A DNA stretch of 47,163 nucleotides from an uncultured Chryseobacterium sp. (lineage in GTDB: Bacteria > Bacteroidota > Bacteroidia > Flavobacteriales > Weeksellaceae): contig NZ_CAJYMO010000227.1 of assembly GCF_913776365.1 (NCBI RefSeq), positions 1 through 47,163 on the forward strand, written 5' to 3'. The notes beneath the pieces are model-generated. The model was not told where the DNA came from. It did not search any database and saw nothing but the letters and a program-made list of their open reading frames with translations. Below are positions 26,301-35,443 of the stretch, in pieces. A program made the position numbers and the translations under genes. The stretch's first letter is position 1; each line of letters begins with the position of its first letter.

Positions 26301-27729
26301 CGCTGTCGCTTTTTTTCTCGATTAGATTAATTCGTTCAAATAACTTAATAACTTCCAATTTAGAAGTTTCATCAAATGTGATTCCTCGTTCCTGAAGTTT
26401 TTCCCAAAATAATTTTAAACGAATTTTTTCTCTGTTTCCCACACATAATTTGGTTAGAAACAGTAAAATCTCTTGAGATAATACTAATTTGCTTCCCAGA
26501 CGTCCTCCTGATTTTGTAAAGTTTTCTTTACTGAAACTGCTTAGCCACAAAGCGTAATCCTTGTAGGGCTTATTACGTTTTCCGTTCTCAAATTGGTAAC
26601 GTATTGTATACCATAATGAATAGATCAGTGATGTGATCTCTTGATCAAAACTCTTTAAATTAAGATTATTCTCACATTCTTCCCAATTAGCTGGAGGATT
26701 TAGTGTCTTTACTTCATTTTTGTAAAATTCGAGCAATTGTTGTAAACAAATTTTAAATTCTTCTCTTTCTGGTTCTTCAAATGAGTTAAATAAGTTTGTT
26801 ATTTCCTCGTAGTCGCCAATCAGATTATCGTCTACTAGGATGTAATTTATTAATTCTAAAGCGTTAGCGTGTGCAAAAACACGTTCGTAATGTTTAGAAA
26901 TCTCTTTCCATCCAATTTTATGGAGCTGTAATCTAGATTCGGATAAATTTTCCCAATCCATTGAAAAATAAATCGGTTTTATATTATAATCCTTTTGTCC
27001 AAAATTGTCTAATTTAAATGTTAACTGTGTAAAATAAAAGAAATAGTAATATTTGAAGAATAATTCAAAATTCTCCAAAAAATAATCTCTATCACTCATT
27101 AAAAAATCAAAATCTTTTTGAAATATTTCAGTAACAGCAGGAATCATATTTCTGAAAACCTGCTTGTCGCGTTTGCTATCTTTTTTGTTAATGTGATTTG
27201 GTAAGCATTCCGAAATAAGCTGATGTAAAATATTTTTACTTTCGTTTTCTGAAAAGAGAGATTTAAACCGGTCATTGTTTTGAATAAAAACATCAGAAAC
27301 AAACAATGGAACATCTTTTATCGCATTATTGTTGTTAATGAAATTTTTGTAAGAGATTACATGGAAGTCATACTTAAATAGTGAATTATCAGGTTCAAAA
27401 TACATTTTATTGATAATATCTTCCAGCTGTTTTTTTTCGCTAGTCTCAACTTTTTCGAGAACATTTTTGAGAATGGTTTGTTTTAATTCAGTTTTATAGT
27501 TCGCAGTGTCCTTAAATTTGTTCAATTCGGTATTATTGGACAAGCGGATAACTTCACCCATAATTCCCTGAAAAGATAAAAAGTCATTTTTAAACACATG
27601 TCCTCCAGGCTGTGTTTTAAATGGAAATATGTTGATCTGATAACCGGTATGGTGCTGAAACGTATTTGCTTTTAAAAGTCTTCCTTCTAAGCCAGATTTT
27701 CCAGCTTTTAACAATTCTATTTTTCTCAT
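26269..27729 (-). CDS. dptG: Phosphorothioation-dependent restriction protein DptG
   Basis: Identified mainly by context and length: 486 residues between dptF and dptH, overlapping each (4 and 32 bases). It is rich in Phe, Tyr, Asn and Lys (FELFFKYYYFFYFTQLTF) with a mostly helical look. No catalytic motif is visible, as expected for DptG, whose biochemical role is poorly known. The C-terminal part (KLFWEKLQERGITFDETSKL, VIKLFERINLIEKKSDSGDA) resembles a winged-helix-like end. It is required with DptF and DptH for restriction in characterised systems. Confidence 0.85.
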   Translation of the reverse strand: MRKIELLKAGKSGLEGRLLKANTFQHHTGYQINIFPFKTQPGGHVFKNDFLSFQGIMGEVIRLSNNTELNKFKDTANYKTELKQTILKNVLEKVETSEKKQLEDIINKMYFEPDNSLFKYDFHVISYKNFINNNNAIKDVPLFVSDVFIQNNDRFKSLFSENESKNILHQLISECLPNHINKKDSKRDKQVFRNMIPAVTEIFQKDFDFLMSDRDYFLENFELFFKYYYFFYFTQLTFKLDNFGQKDYNIKPIYFSMDWENLSESRLQLHKIGWKEISKHYERVFAHANALELINYILVDDNLIGDYEEITNLFNSFEEPEREEFKICLQQLLEFYKNEVKTLNPPANWEECENNLNLKSFDQEITSLIYSLWYTIRYQFENGKRNKPYKDYALWLSSFSKENFTKSGGRLGSKLVLSQEILLFLTKLCVGNREKIRLKLFWEKLQERGITFDETSKLEVIKLFERINLIEKKSDSGDAQYIKSSL

Positions 27730-29459
27730 GATACCAATTCAAATTTATAACCTCCAAAAGGATTTTTACTCAGTTTGTAATCAATTGGTTTTCCTACATT
27801 TACTTCATCAATATATAAAGTGCTATATTGATTCCCTTGAATTACTTCATTTATAAAAAAGACAAAGTATATAAAATTATTATTGTCTTTCTTGTTAGGA
27901 CGATACCCCTTATTGATCATTTTCAGCGTTTTAAATAAACTGTAGTCTATTGCAATTTTAATATCCTGTTCGTTTGGAATTGGAGATGCATAACATACAG
28001 TAAATTCTTGTAAGAACTGATGTAAAACTTTATTTTCGAAATTATTTGGAATGTAAGGTTTCGGAGTTAAGGAGAAGTCTTGAAACACCCGATATTTAGT
28101 TTGTCTTCTTCCTAGTCTTACAACAACTTTATCACCTTTCTTTGGATCACCATACCATTTTTTAACGGAATTTTCTACTAAGCTGTAGATTTTGTTTAGA
28201 TACGTTGGATTACCTTTATTAAAGTGATAGAGCCATGTAATATATTCATTGAAGTTAATATTCTCGGAAACTTTTCCGTATTGAAAGAAGTTGAGCCTTA
28301 TAAAAAATCTTGAAACAAGATTTCTATCGACCTCATCCATTTTAATAGTTTTAAGCATTTCGCCATATAAATCTGGCTGAAGTTCAGTAGCAAATAATTC
28401 TGATGGGCTGTCAATACTTTGTAATTTCAGTAATTTTTCGTCTGTCTCATCACTTCTCATATTGCAGGGATCCAATTCAGCGAGTCTTACAAACAAATTC
28501 GATAAATCTGCATGTTCAAAAATATAATTCGGAATTAGACAATTTATAAGCTCAGAATCGGACAAATTACGAATAGCATTTAGTTGATCTATATCAGCAA
28601 GCGAAGACAATTGAACAGGAACAATTAAATCATAAATAAAATTGAGTAAGGATCGCAATGAGACGATCTCTTTATTTTGAGCAATCGATTGAATTAGTAA
28701 AAGCTCAATCAATTCTCTGTTTTCAGAACGAAACAGGAATTCATAATTATACATAACAGGGCATCTGGATAGCTCAGCCTCATCTTTAACCTTTTTATAT
28801 GCTTTGTATATAATATTACTTTCAGAAGGAGTAATAATTTTATATAATAATTCTTTGATCATATTCGATACAGGACCATTTTCTGTCAGCGAATATAAAT
28901 GGTAATCCGTAAAATTTATTTGATGAAAATGGCTGTCAGGATTAAAATCTTGAGAACTTACCAATGTATTGTCCAAAATAGATTCTTTCTGGATAAATGT
29001 TCCTAATTTCTGAAATTTGGAACCATATTCCTCCATAAACTTGCTCAAAGTTCCCAAATTAATGGCAAGAATCAGCTTTACATCAGATTGACTAATATTT
29101 TTATCTGTAAAACTATCTAGAGTTCGGAGTAAGGTATCGTTTGAAGATTCATTTGGATTATGTGATTCTGTAGCGTCATTATGGATATGGAATTTACCGA
29201 TCTCGTCCGGAATTTCATTATGCAAGTAAGATAAAATGTGCGATTTTCCGTCTCCCACATTTCCGCAGACGAGTACAAGCTGTGAAGTGTTAAGCTTGCT
29301 GCTTGAAATAATGATCTGCCTTAATTTATTCTCAACCTCTCTTTCAATATGTAGAAATTTCTTAAAATCATCAATATCATAGCTATTACCTTGTGCGATA
29401 GCATACCTAGAAGATTCCTTAAGTTTTTGTAATTCAGTAATTAATATATGATTTCTCAT
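27726..29459 (-). CDS. dptF: Phosphorothioation-dependent restriction protein DptF (P-loop ATPase)
   Basis: The 577-residue protein has Walker A GNVGDGKS at 66-73, after LVLVC, matching the DptF family. Downstream VKLILAINLGTLSKFMEEY is a likely Walker B/sensor region. The rest is helical with no nuclease motif that I can identify. DptF works with DptG and DptH. The stop codon overlaps the dptG start by four bases (ATGA type). There are 66 bases between the XRE gene and this start, enough for a second promoter, though none is obvious. Confidence 0.92.
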   Translation of the reverse strand: MRNHILITELQKLKESSRYAIAQGNSYDIDDFKKFLHIEREVENKLRQIIISSSKLNTSQLVLVCGNVGDGKSHILSYLHNEIPDEIGKFHIHNDATESHNPNESSNDTLLRTLDSFTDKNISQSDVKLILAINLGTLSKFMEEYGSKFQKLGTFIQKESILDNTLVSSQDFNPDSHFHQINFTDYHLYSLTENGPVSNMIKELLYKIITPSESNIIYKAYKKVKDEAELSRCPVMYNYEFLFRSENRELIELLLIQSIAQNKEIVSLRSLLNFIYDLIVPVQLSSLADIDQLNAIRNLSDSELINCLIPNYIFEHADLSNLFVRLAELDPCNMRSDETDEKLLKLQSIDSPSELFATELQPDLYGEMLKTIKMDEVDRNLVSRFFIRLNFFQYGKVSENINFNEYITWLYHFNKGNPTYLNKIYSLVENSVKKWYGDPKKGDKVVVRLGRRQTKYRVFQDFSLTPKPYIPNNFENKVLHQFLQEFTVCYASPIPNEQDIKIAIDYSLFKTLKMINKGYRPNKKDNNNFIYFVFFINEVIQGNQYSTLYIDEVNVGKPIDYKLSKNPFGGYKFELVS

Positions 29460-29525
29460 AGTTTCTTTAAATAGTTCATAGTTTAGTTTTTTGAAGTGTC
29501 TAACTTTCTGGATTCAGTCACTTTA

Positions 29526-29813
29526 TTAAAATTTTTTCTTTCCCTCAATCTCTTTTATAAAATCATATTTGTTTTCACGGATAGGGTCATTAGGAAAAAA
29601 ATCCTTGATAGAACAACCAAGTGCGATGGCGATTAAATTTAGGCTTTTGATATTGTATTTGGCAGTTTTTGATTGTGCTTCTATGTCTGAAATATAACTG
29701 GTGCTTTTTCCAATGGCCAGTGATAAAGAAGTTTGGCTGATGCCTTTTTCTTCTCTGATATCTTTAATTCTTTTGATAATATACTGTTCGATCTGGTCTA
29801 AGGAATCATGCAT
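29526..29813 (-). CDS. XRE-family regulator, C-protein-like controller of the dpt operon
   Basis: From the ATG at 29813 the protein has 95 residues, the size of restriction-modification controller (C) proteins. One Cro/C1 helix-turn-helix covers about 12-67 (IKDIREEKGISQTSLSLAIG, then SYISDIEAQ as recognition helix, then LNLIAIALGCSIKDFF). A longer reading from 29837 would start on top of the probable -7 box, so it is less likely. It is the first gene of the leftward operon and has a perfect palindrome 37 bases upstream. That palindrome contains GACTATAGTC, the core of known C-boxes. It most likely binds there, regulating itself and dptFGH. Direct action on dndCDE is uncertain. Confidence 0.88.
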   Translation of the reverse strand: MHDSLDQIEQYIIKRIKDIREEKGISQTSLSLAIGKSTSYISDIEAQSKTAKYNIKSLNLIAIALGCSIKDFFPNDPIRENKYDFIKEIEGKKKF

Positions 29814-29849
29814 AAATACAAATTGATGCAAATTCACATTAAAAAACTA

Positions 29850-29863
29850 AGGACTATAGTCCT
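29850..29863. promoter_or_regulatory. Candidate operator: palindrome AGGACTATAGTCCT
   Basis: A perfect 14-base palindrome. Its inner GACTATAGTC matches the GACT-N-AGTC type boxes bound by C proteins of restriction-modification systems. It lies where the -33 element of the leftward promoter would be (a TGAATTTG -7-like box is at 29829-29836). It occupies the same relative place for the rightward TATCTTTG box at 29881-29888. Binding would be expected to control both directions. Confidence 0.65.
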
Positions 29864-29880
29864 GTATTTGTAAAAATTTA

Positions 29881-29888
29881 TATCTTTG
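29881..29888 (+). promoter_or_regulatory. Rightward -7 promoter element TATCTTTG
   Basis: A perfect TAnnTTTG match followed by CAAAAC, the most common form of this element in Flavobacteria. No clear TTG lies at the proper spacing upstream. It sits at the right end of the AT-rich island and points to the GC-richer region that begins at about 29900. It may drive the small gene at 30213 or an untranslated RNA. Confidence 0.5.
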
Positions 29889-30212
29889 CAAAACAAGTCA
29901 ACAAGATCGGATCACGCAGATTTCCATACCGTTTATTTACGCCGCCCGGTATGCTGCTGCCTTTCTTAGCTGCTACTCAAAAAATAAAGAAGATCAACTC
30001 CCGTTTGCCCTGTCATCACCATGCTGGCAATAAAACAATGGAGAAAGAGGCTGTAGAAGAACCCATGATGAAAATGGGGCGGGCCGCGCTGTTCCGGAGC
30101 CGGAGGCTGGTAACGGGTCTGTGGCAGGAAGGGTAGGGCCGGCAATAGAAAAAAACGGTTCCGGCAACGGGACCTGATGAAATAAAAAACAAAACACAAA
30201 ACCCCTTTTCGT
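29889..30212. other. Right boundary of the island; no clear gene
   Basis: Base composition changes from AT-rich to GC-rich here. A 61-codon frame at 29951-30136 has an uneven composition and overlapping frames on the other strand, so it is not called. I looked for a direct repeat matching the left boundary (15040-15190) and for a tRNA end and saw neither. Confidence 0.5.
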
Positions 30213-30752
30213 ATGAAAAAGAAAAAAAGAAATTTCGACGCCCAATTCTGGTCCGGCACCAAGAAACATTCCGTACCGGAGCTGCTGGAGACGTTCTTCC
30301 AGTTCAACGACCTGGCCATGGTAAAGGAAGCCCTGAGCACCATGGTGCAGTGTTCGGTCCGGAAGAAAGCCCGGATCACGGATCATCCTGCCGAAGTCTT
30401 CCACCTGTACCAGTCGCTGTGGTCGCTGGTGCGGGCCGGCCATGTGATCGGGAAGGCCTCCGCGAAATGGACCGCTTCGCCGCCGCCGGAGGCCGGTGCT
30501 TCAAAGTACCTCATGACCTCGCTGTCGGAGGAAGAGTACCGGAACCCGGTACCGGTATTCCGGAGCGTTTTCAAAGCCTGCAGCAGGGAAGAGCTGGAGG
30601 ACTTCCTGGCCACCGTGACGTATTTCTCGCTCGGGAAAGTCCGGTGCAGGGAGGAAAAGATCACCGTTCCTTACATCCAGCTCACAAAAATGCTCGATGC
30701 CGCCAGCCTCCTTACCGAAAGGGGACTGACGAAACAGAACGCCCGGACGTAA
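30213..30752 (+). CDS. Hypothetical protein, 179 aa
   Basis: Not recognised. A basic N-terminus (MKKKKRNFDAQFWSG) is followed by soluble helical sequence (LETFFQFNDLAMVKEALSTM, VFHLYQSLWSLVRAGHVIG, FRSVFKACSREELEDFLATV). There is no signal peptide or membrane helix. GC-rich third positions match the chromosome and not the island. Composition suggests a host-genome helical protein. It is monocistronic, facing away from the island, with the secreted-protein gene converging from the right. Confidence 0.7.
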   Translation: MKKKKRNFDAQFWSGTKKHSVPELLETFFQFNDLAMVKEALSTMVQCSVRKKARITDHPAEVFHLYQSLWSLVRAGHVIGKASAKWTASPPPEAGASKYLMTSLSEEEYRNPVPVFRSVFKACSREELEDFLATVTYFSLGKVRCREEKITVPYIQLTKMLDAASLLTERGLTKQNART

Positions 30753-30906
30753 AAACCGGGAAGTCATTCCCTGCCCGCTGATGTTTTGCCTCACCGTTCC
30801 GCATTCAGAATAGGATATCATGACCGCCGGTTCCGGTGTTTCCTGAAGATCAGTGGTGGCTGACATCCGGGAAATCCGGCCGGAACCGGCAGTCGTTTCC
30901 TGAAGG

Positions 30907-31392
30907 TTATTTTTTCGGTTTCAGGGAAAGGTTATCGAGGTAAACCGCCTGGTGGATGCCGTTCAGCATCACTTTCAATCCGAGGTGGGCGTCTTTTTTC
31001 AGGGCCACGGTAAACGTCTTTTTATCGCCGGTGATCTCCGAAGGCCTGGCCATCGACGTATAGGTCTTCGGATCGGAAGGCGTATTGACGGAGAACAGTT
31101 CCAGCGTGGTATCGCCGCCGTTGTCCGAGGAATCCAGCGTCAGGGTGTAGGTGCCGGCCTTGATTTTCGGGGTCACCAGCACCATCGGCTCCCCGGGGCT
31201 CGTCATGGAGTAGAAGGTGATCTTCTTGTCATTGGCATACAGCATGGCCTTTCCCTGGCGGGCGGTCCAGCATTTGTCGATGTCTTTCCAGGTATCGAAA
31301 TTTTCACTGATGGCGTTCACGGTGGTACACTGGGCCCGGGCCGTTACCAAGTTTCCGAAAAGGGCAAGTCCCGCCCACAAAATAAGTTTCAT
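30907..31392 (-). CDS. Secreted hypothetical protein, 161 aa
   Basis: The start at 31392 gives a good signal peptide (MKLILWAGLALFGNLVTARA, cleaved before Q). The longer frame to 31563 has no sensible N-terminus. The mature part looks like one beta-sandwich: CTTVNAISENFDTW, KITFYSMTSPGEPMVLVTPK, GTYTLTLDSSDNGGDTTLEL and AVYLDNLSLKPKK. This is the style of carbohydrate-binding or adhesin-like jelly rolls common in Bacteroidetes. Two cysteines (in QCTTV and DKCWTA) could bridge. There is no catalytic motif, no T9SS tail and no lipobox. The partner is unknown. Confidence 0.75.
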   Translation of the reverse strand: MKLILWAGLALFGNLVTARAQCTTVNAISENFDTWKDIDKCWTARQGKAMLYANDKKITFYSMTSPGEPMVLVTPKIKAGTYTLTLDSSDNGGDTTLELFSVNTPSDPKTYTSMARPSEITGDKKTFTVALKKDAHLGLKVMLNGIHQAVYLDNLSLKPKK

Positions 31393-31527
31393 AGATGATT
31401 GTAAAGGGTAAAAATAGGTAAAAAAATGGAGTTGTAAAGTGCTCGTTAAGCTCTGTTTTTGACTAATCTTTAATCTGCAGGGATATTTGACCTTATGGGT
31501 TGATTGGATATTGGAAAAATGCAGGGG

Positions 31528-32110
31528 TATTGGAAACACGCAAGGGCGCGAAAGTTTTTGCATGCTTCATGGGGTATAAGGCGCGGGGATTTTATCAGAG
31601 ATAAAATGTTGAACCGCTAAAATGCAGTGGGTTTCAGCGTTCTGAAAATTTGACTTTGTCAAATTCTTTGCGCCTTATACCACACTATGAAGGATTTATC
31701 TTTGCGACTTTGCGATTTCCAACAGTCTTGTTTTCAGATGCAACGTAAGTATGATGATGCGGTATTGGAAAAACGCAAGGGCGCGAAAGTTTTTGCATGC
31801 TTCATAGGGTATAAGGCGCGGGGATTTTATCAGAGATAAAATATTGAACCGCTGAAATGCGGTGGTTTTCAGCGTTCTTAAAATTTGACTTTGTCAAATT
31901 CTTTGCGCCTTATACCACGCTATGAGGGATTTATCTTCGCGACTTTGCGATTTCCAACAGTCATTTTCAGATGCAACGTAAGTATGATGATGCGGTATTG
32001 GAAAAACGCAAGGGCGCGAAAGTTTTTGCATGCTTCATGGGGTATAAGGCGCGGGGATTTTATCAGAGATAAAATGTTGAACCGCTGAAATGCGGTGGTT
32101 TTCGGCGATG
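31528..32110. repeat. Tandem inverted-repeat element, two and a half copies of ~234 bp
   Basis: Copies begin at 31528, 31763 and 31996 with TATTGGAAAMACGCAAGGGC. Each holds GGTATAAGGCGC near its left part and its complement GCGCCTTATACC about 85 bases on (31573-31584 and 31670-31681 in copy 1), with further outer pairs such as TTCAT/ATGAA and CGCAAG/CTTTGCG. The whole unit can fold as a long imperfect hairpin, like a MITE. Copy 3 is cut after the left half. The element lies in the leader of the BCCT transporter gene. Confidence 0.85.
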
Positions 32111-32294
32111 TGGGAATTTGACCTGCTCAGTTATTCTCTTCTTATGGTATGCTGCCCTGAACTTATCTTTTTCCCTGATAAGTAAGGCAAAAAAAACATC
32201 GGATATAATTAATAATATCAACAGGCCGGTTTGTGGTATGTTTTCTGTTACATCTAGTCAGAATCCATTCTATGCAATCCGTTTTACATCGCTT

Positions 32295-34298
32295 ATGAAA
32301 GTCCGCACTACTTTAAAAAAGGGAATCACGGTTCCCAGCCTGCTATTTATCATCGGGGTCTGCCTGCTGTCGGCCGTATTTCCGCAGCTGGCCAATGACA
32401 CGCTGAATACGGTGAAGAATTTTATTTTTGTCAACCTGAACTGGGTTTATGTATGGTCGGTAACGATTTTCGTGATCTTCCTGGTGTACATCATGGCGGG
32501 CAAATACGGCAATATCCGGCTGGGCAGCAATGACAGCAGGCCGGAATACTCATTTTTTTCATGGCTTTCCATGCTGTTTGCAGCAGGAATGGGAATCGGG
32601 CTGATGTATTTCAGTGTGGCAGAGCCCATGCAGCATTATTCCGGCGGTATTTTTGCGGGCAAGTCGCCGGTTGGCCGGGCCCAGAGTGCCCAACTGTACA
32701 CTTTCTTTCATTGGGGTATCCATGCCTGGGCCATTTACGGAGTCGTAGGGCTGGCGTTGGCTTATTTTTCCTACCGCTACCGGCTGCCGCTGTCGCTCAG
32801 GAGCTGTTTTTACCCGCTGCTGAAAGATAAAATCAAAGGAAAGTGGGGTGATGTGATCGATATTTTTGCGTTGTGCAGTACCTTTTTCGGCATTACCACG
32901 ACCTTGGGTTTCGGGGTGGTGCAGATTACTTCGGGGCTGGTCATGCTGCATGTCCTGCCGGAAAGCAGCTTCCTGTACCAGGTAATCATCGTAGGGGTAC
33001 TGGTTTCGCTGGCTATCCTTTCTGCCGTTTCAGGGCTGGATAAAGGTGTGAGGGTGCTGAGCAATGTTAATATCATTGCGGTTGTTATACTGCTGCTGTT
33101 TGTCTTATTTGCGGGGCCTACGGTTTACCTCATCGGCAGTTTTACGGAAGGCATCGGGACTTACATCAACAGCTTTTTTACGCTGACTTTCAATACACAT
33201 GTCTATGAGGAGAATGCCCAGAGCTGGTTTTATGACTGGACCATCCTGTACTGGGCGTGGTGGATCTCCTGGTCGCCGTACGTGGGGCTGTTTATTGCCC
33301 GGATCTCAAAGGGGCGCACCATCAGGGAATTTGTAGCCGCCGTACTCGTTTTGCCTACGCTTTTCAATTTTATCTGGATGTCTGTATTCGGCAACAGTGC
33401 CATCTGGTTCGATATGCATGAAGCCCGGGGTTACCTGAGCAAAATGGCAAATGATCCGGACGGGCTGATGTTCGAGTTCCTGGGATACCTTCCCCTGACG
33501 GAGTTCATCAGCTTTTTCGTGGTGGCCATCATCCTTATTTTCTTTGTCACCTCTGCAGACAGCGGTATCTTTGTCATGAACAGCATTGCCACCAAAAATG
33601 CGAAGGTCTCTCCCAAATGGCAGACCATCGGCTGGGGAGTCTTGCTGGCCGTTCTTGCCCTGCTGTTGCTGAATGCCGGCGGGCTGGCGGCCTTACAGAG
33701 CATGACCCTGATCACGGCGCTCCCATTCTCTGTCATCATGCTCCTGTTCCTGGTCAGCCTCACAAAAGCCCTGATGATTGACCGGGATTATTATGAAAAG
33801 GACTTTTCTTCCACCACCATCCCATGGTCCGGCGAGCACTGGAAAGAACGGCTGAAACGGATGGCTTCCTTCAATGACAGGGCCTCGACCGAAGCTTATA
33901 TCGGTACCACTGTAAAAGAAGCGTTTGAGGAACTGGTGAAGGAGTTTTCAGCCAATGAGATCAATGCCGGAATCAAGGAAGGGAAAGAAAGCCACAGCCT
34001 GGAAATCGAAATCAGGTATGACCGGATCAATAACTTTATCTATGGAGTTACCTGTGAATCCAAACCCGTAGCAGAATACCTGCTGAGTGAGGAAAACCTG
34101 CCCGGATCGGAAAAGGAAATGGTGTATTTCCCAAAATCCTATTTCGGCGACGGCAGGCCGGGGTATGACGTAAAGCTGTTTACCCGGAACGAGCTTATTT
34201 CCGATGTGCTGAAACACTATGAACGCTTCATCGGCATTATTTCCGAAGATAAAAACGGAATGTTTGTCAGCAGCGATGCCAATCACCGTTTCAGATAG
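32295..34298 (+). CDS. BCCT-family betaine/choline/carnitine transporter
   Basis: The ATG at 32295 (MKVRTTLKKGITVPSLLF) gives 667 residues, close to BetT-like members. The longer frame from 32118 adds sequence from the repeat region. Twelve membrane helices are expected. The glycine-rich sodium or substrate helix (AAGMGIGLMYFSVAEPMQHY) and the family signature (DWTILYWAWWISWSPYVGLF) are clear. The long C-terminal cytoplasmic region (about residues 500-667) resembles the osmosensing or regulatory tail of BetT. It should import glycine betaine or choline with sodium or proton symport under osmotic stress. The upstream region is filled with inverted repeats. Confidence 0.93.
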   Translation: MKVRTTLKKGITVPSLLFIIGVCLLSAVFPQLANDTLNTVKNFIFVNLNWVYVWSVTIFVIFLVYIMAGKYGNIRLGSNDSRPEYSFFSWLSMLFAAGMGIGLMYFSVAEPMQHYSGGIFAGKSPVGRAQSAQLYTFFHWGIHAWAIYGVVGLALAYFSYRYRLPLSLRSCFYPLLKDKIKGKWGDVIDIFALCSTFFGITTTLGFGVVQITSGLVMLHVLPESSFLYQVIIVGVLVSLAILSAVSGLDKGVRVLSNVNIIAVVILLLFVLFAGPTVYLIGSFTEGIGTYINSFFTLTFNTHVYEENAQSWFYDWTILYWAWWISWSPYVGLFIARISKGRTIREFVAAVLVLPTLFNFIWMSVFGNSAIWFDMHEARGYLSKMANDPDGLMFEFLGYLPLTEFISFFVVAIILIFFVTSADSGIFVMNSIATKNAKVSPKWQTIGWGVLLAVLALLLLNAGGLAALQSMTLITALPFSVIMLLFLVSLTKALMIDRDYYEKDFSSTTIPWSGEHWKERLKRMASFNDRASTEAYIGTTVKEAFEELVKEFSANEINAGIKEGKESHSLEIEIRYDRINNFIYGVTCESKPVAEYLLSEENLPGSEKEMVYFPKSYFGDGRPGYDVKLFTRNELISDVLKHYERFIGIISEDKNGMFVSSDANHRFR

Positions 34299-34355
34299 CC
34301 TTTGTATTGATCTTTTGAACAGTTTATTATTTTATCAGGTCTTTAAAAAACAACT

Positions 34356-35408
34356 ATGGAATTCAGTACCCTGCCTTTATCCCTGCTTTTTGCAGCCTTC
34401 ACCGCAGCAGCTGCCGTAATCTGGGTAGCCGGCATCCATCTTTCAAAATCAGTAGATGCTTTATCCGGGAGGTTTCACCTGGGGCAGGCCCTGGGCGGTG
34501 TCATATTGCTGGCGGTCGTCACCAACCTGCCGGAAATTGCCATTACCGTGAGCGCCGCCCTGAAGGGGAACCTTGAACTGGCGGTCGGCAACATCCTGGG
34601 CGGAATTGCCCTGCAGACGGTGGTGCTGGTGGTGCTGGATGTTTTCGGATTGGGTAAAAAAGGAAGCCTGACTTCCCTGGCATCTTCCATGCCCCTTATT
34701 CTGGAATCTATCGTACTGGTGATGATCCTCAGCCTGGTGGTCATCGGGCATCAACTGCCGGCATCGTTGTCGCTATTTCATATCTCTCCGGCCGCCTATG
34801 CCATTCTTGGGGTATGGATCGTGAGTCTTCTGCTGGTGGATAAAGCAGGCAAGGGACTGCCCTGGAAAAAGCAGGATCCGCCGGAAACCGTACCTGAAAA
34901 GAAAACGGGATCTTCCCGGAAAAAGGCTCCGCAGAAAAGTACCGCCAGGATAATCGGTATCTTCATCCTCTGTGCTTTCCTGACGCTGGCAGCCGGTGTC
35001 GTCCTGGAAGGCAGCGGAGATGCCCTTGCGGAACATTTCAATATGAACGGGCTGATCTTCGGTGCGACGGTCCTCGCACTGGCGACCTCATTACCCGAAA
35101 TTTCAACCGGAATGGCAGCCATCAGACTCGGCGATTATAAGCTGGCCATGAGCGATATCCTGGGCGGCAATGCGTTTCTTCCGATCTTGTTCCTGCTGGC
35201 CTCCGCCATTGCCGGCAAACCGGCACTTCCTGAAGCAAAAGGTGCGGATATTTACCTGACGGGCATCGCCACTGTCCTGACACTGATCTACTGCACCGGC
35301 CTGATTTTCAGGTCCCGGAAACAATACCTCGGGATGGGACTGGATTCGCTGATCGTTTTATCGGTTTACCTGCTGAGCATTGCCGGTCTGTTTTTTATGC
35401 CAACATAA
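34356..35408 (+). CDS. CaCA-family calcium/cation:proton (sodium) exchanger
   Basis: The 350-residue protein has two inverted halves of the Na+/Ca2+ exchanger fold. Each half holds an alpha-repeat: GGVILLAVVTNLPEIAITVS near residues 46-65, and FGATVLALATSLPEISTG near 230. The (T)NLPE/TSLPE acidic residues bind the ion. A charged loop of about 30 residues (KKTGSSRKKAPQKS) separates the halves. It begins 57 bases after the BCCT gene on the same strand. Relatives exchange Ca2+ for H+ or Na+; the ion is not certain. Confidence 0.9.
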   Translation: MEFSTLPLSLLFAAFTAAAAVIWVAGIHLSKSVDALSGRFHLGQALGGVILLAVVTNLPEIAITVSAALKGNLELAVGNILGGIALQTVVLVVLDVFGLGKKGSLTSLASSMPLILESIVLVMILSLVVIGHQLPASLSLFHISPAAYAILGVWIVSLLLVDKAGKGLPWKKQDPPETVPEKKTGSSRKKAPQKSTARIIGIFILCAFLTLAAGVVLEGSGDALAEHFNMNGLIFGATVLALATSLPEISTGMAAIRLGDYKLAMSDILGGNAFLPILFLLASAIAGKPALPEAKGADIYLTGIATVLTLIYCTGLIFRSRKQYLGMGLDSLIVLSVYLLSIAGLFFMPT

Positions 35409-35443
35409 AAAGAGGACATAAACGCAACTTAGTGCTATGAAGA

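Noticed and set aside
15040..30000. Attachment-site direct repeats or a tRNA flanking the AT-rich island
   Set aside because: I compared both boundary regions by eye and found no convincing shared repeat, integrase or tRNA end.
29951..30136. 61-codon frame at the right edge of the island
   Set aside because: Uneven composition and equally long overlapping minus-strand frames; no family resemblance.
32118..32294. N-terminal extension of the BCCT transporter
   Set aside because: The extra 59 residues come from the repeat-rich leader and are not typical of the family. The ATG at 32295 gives a normal N-terminus.
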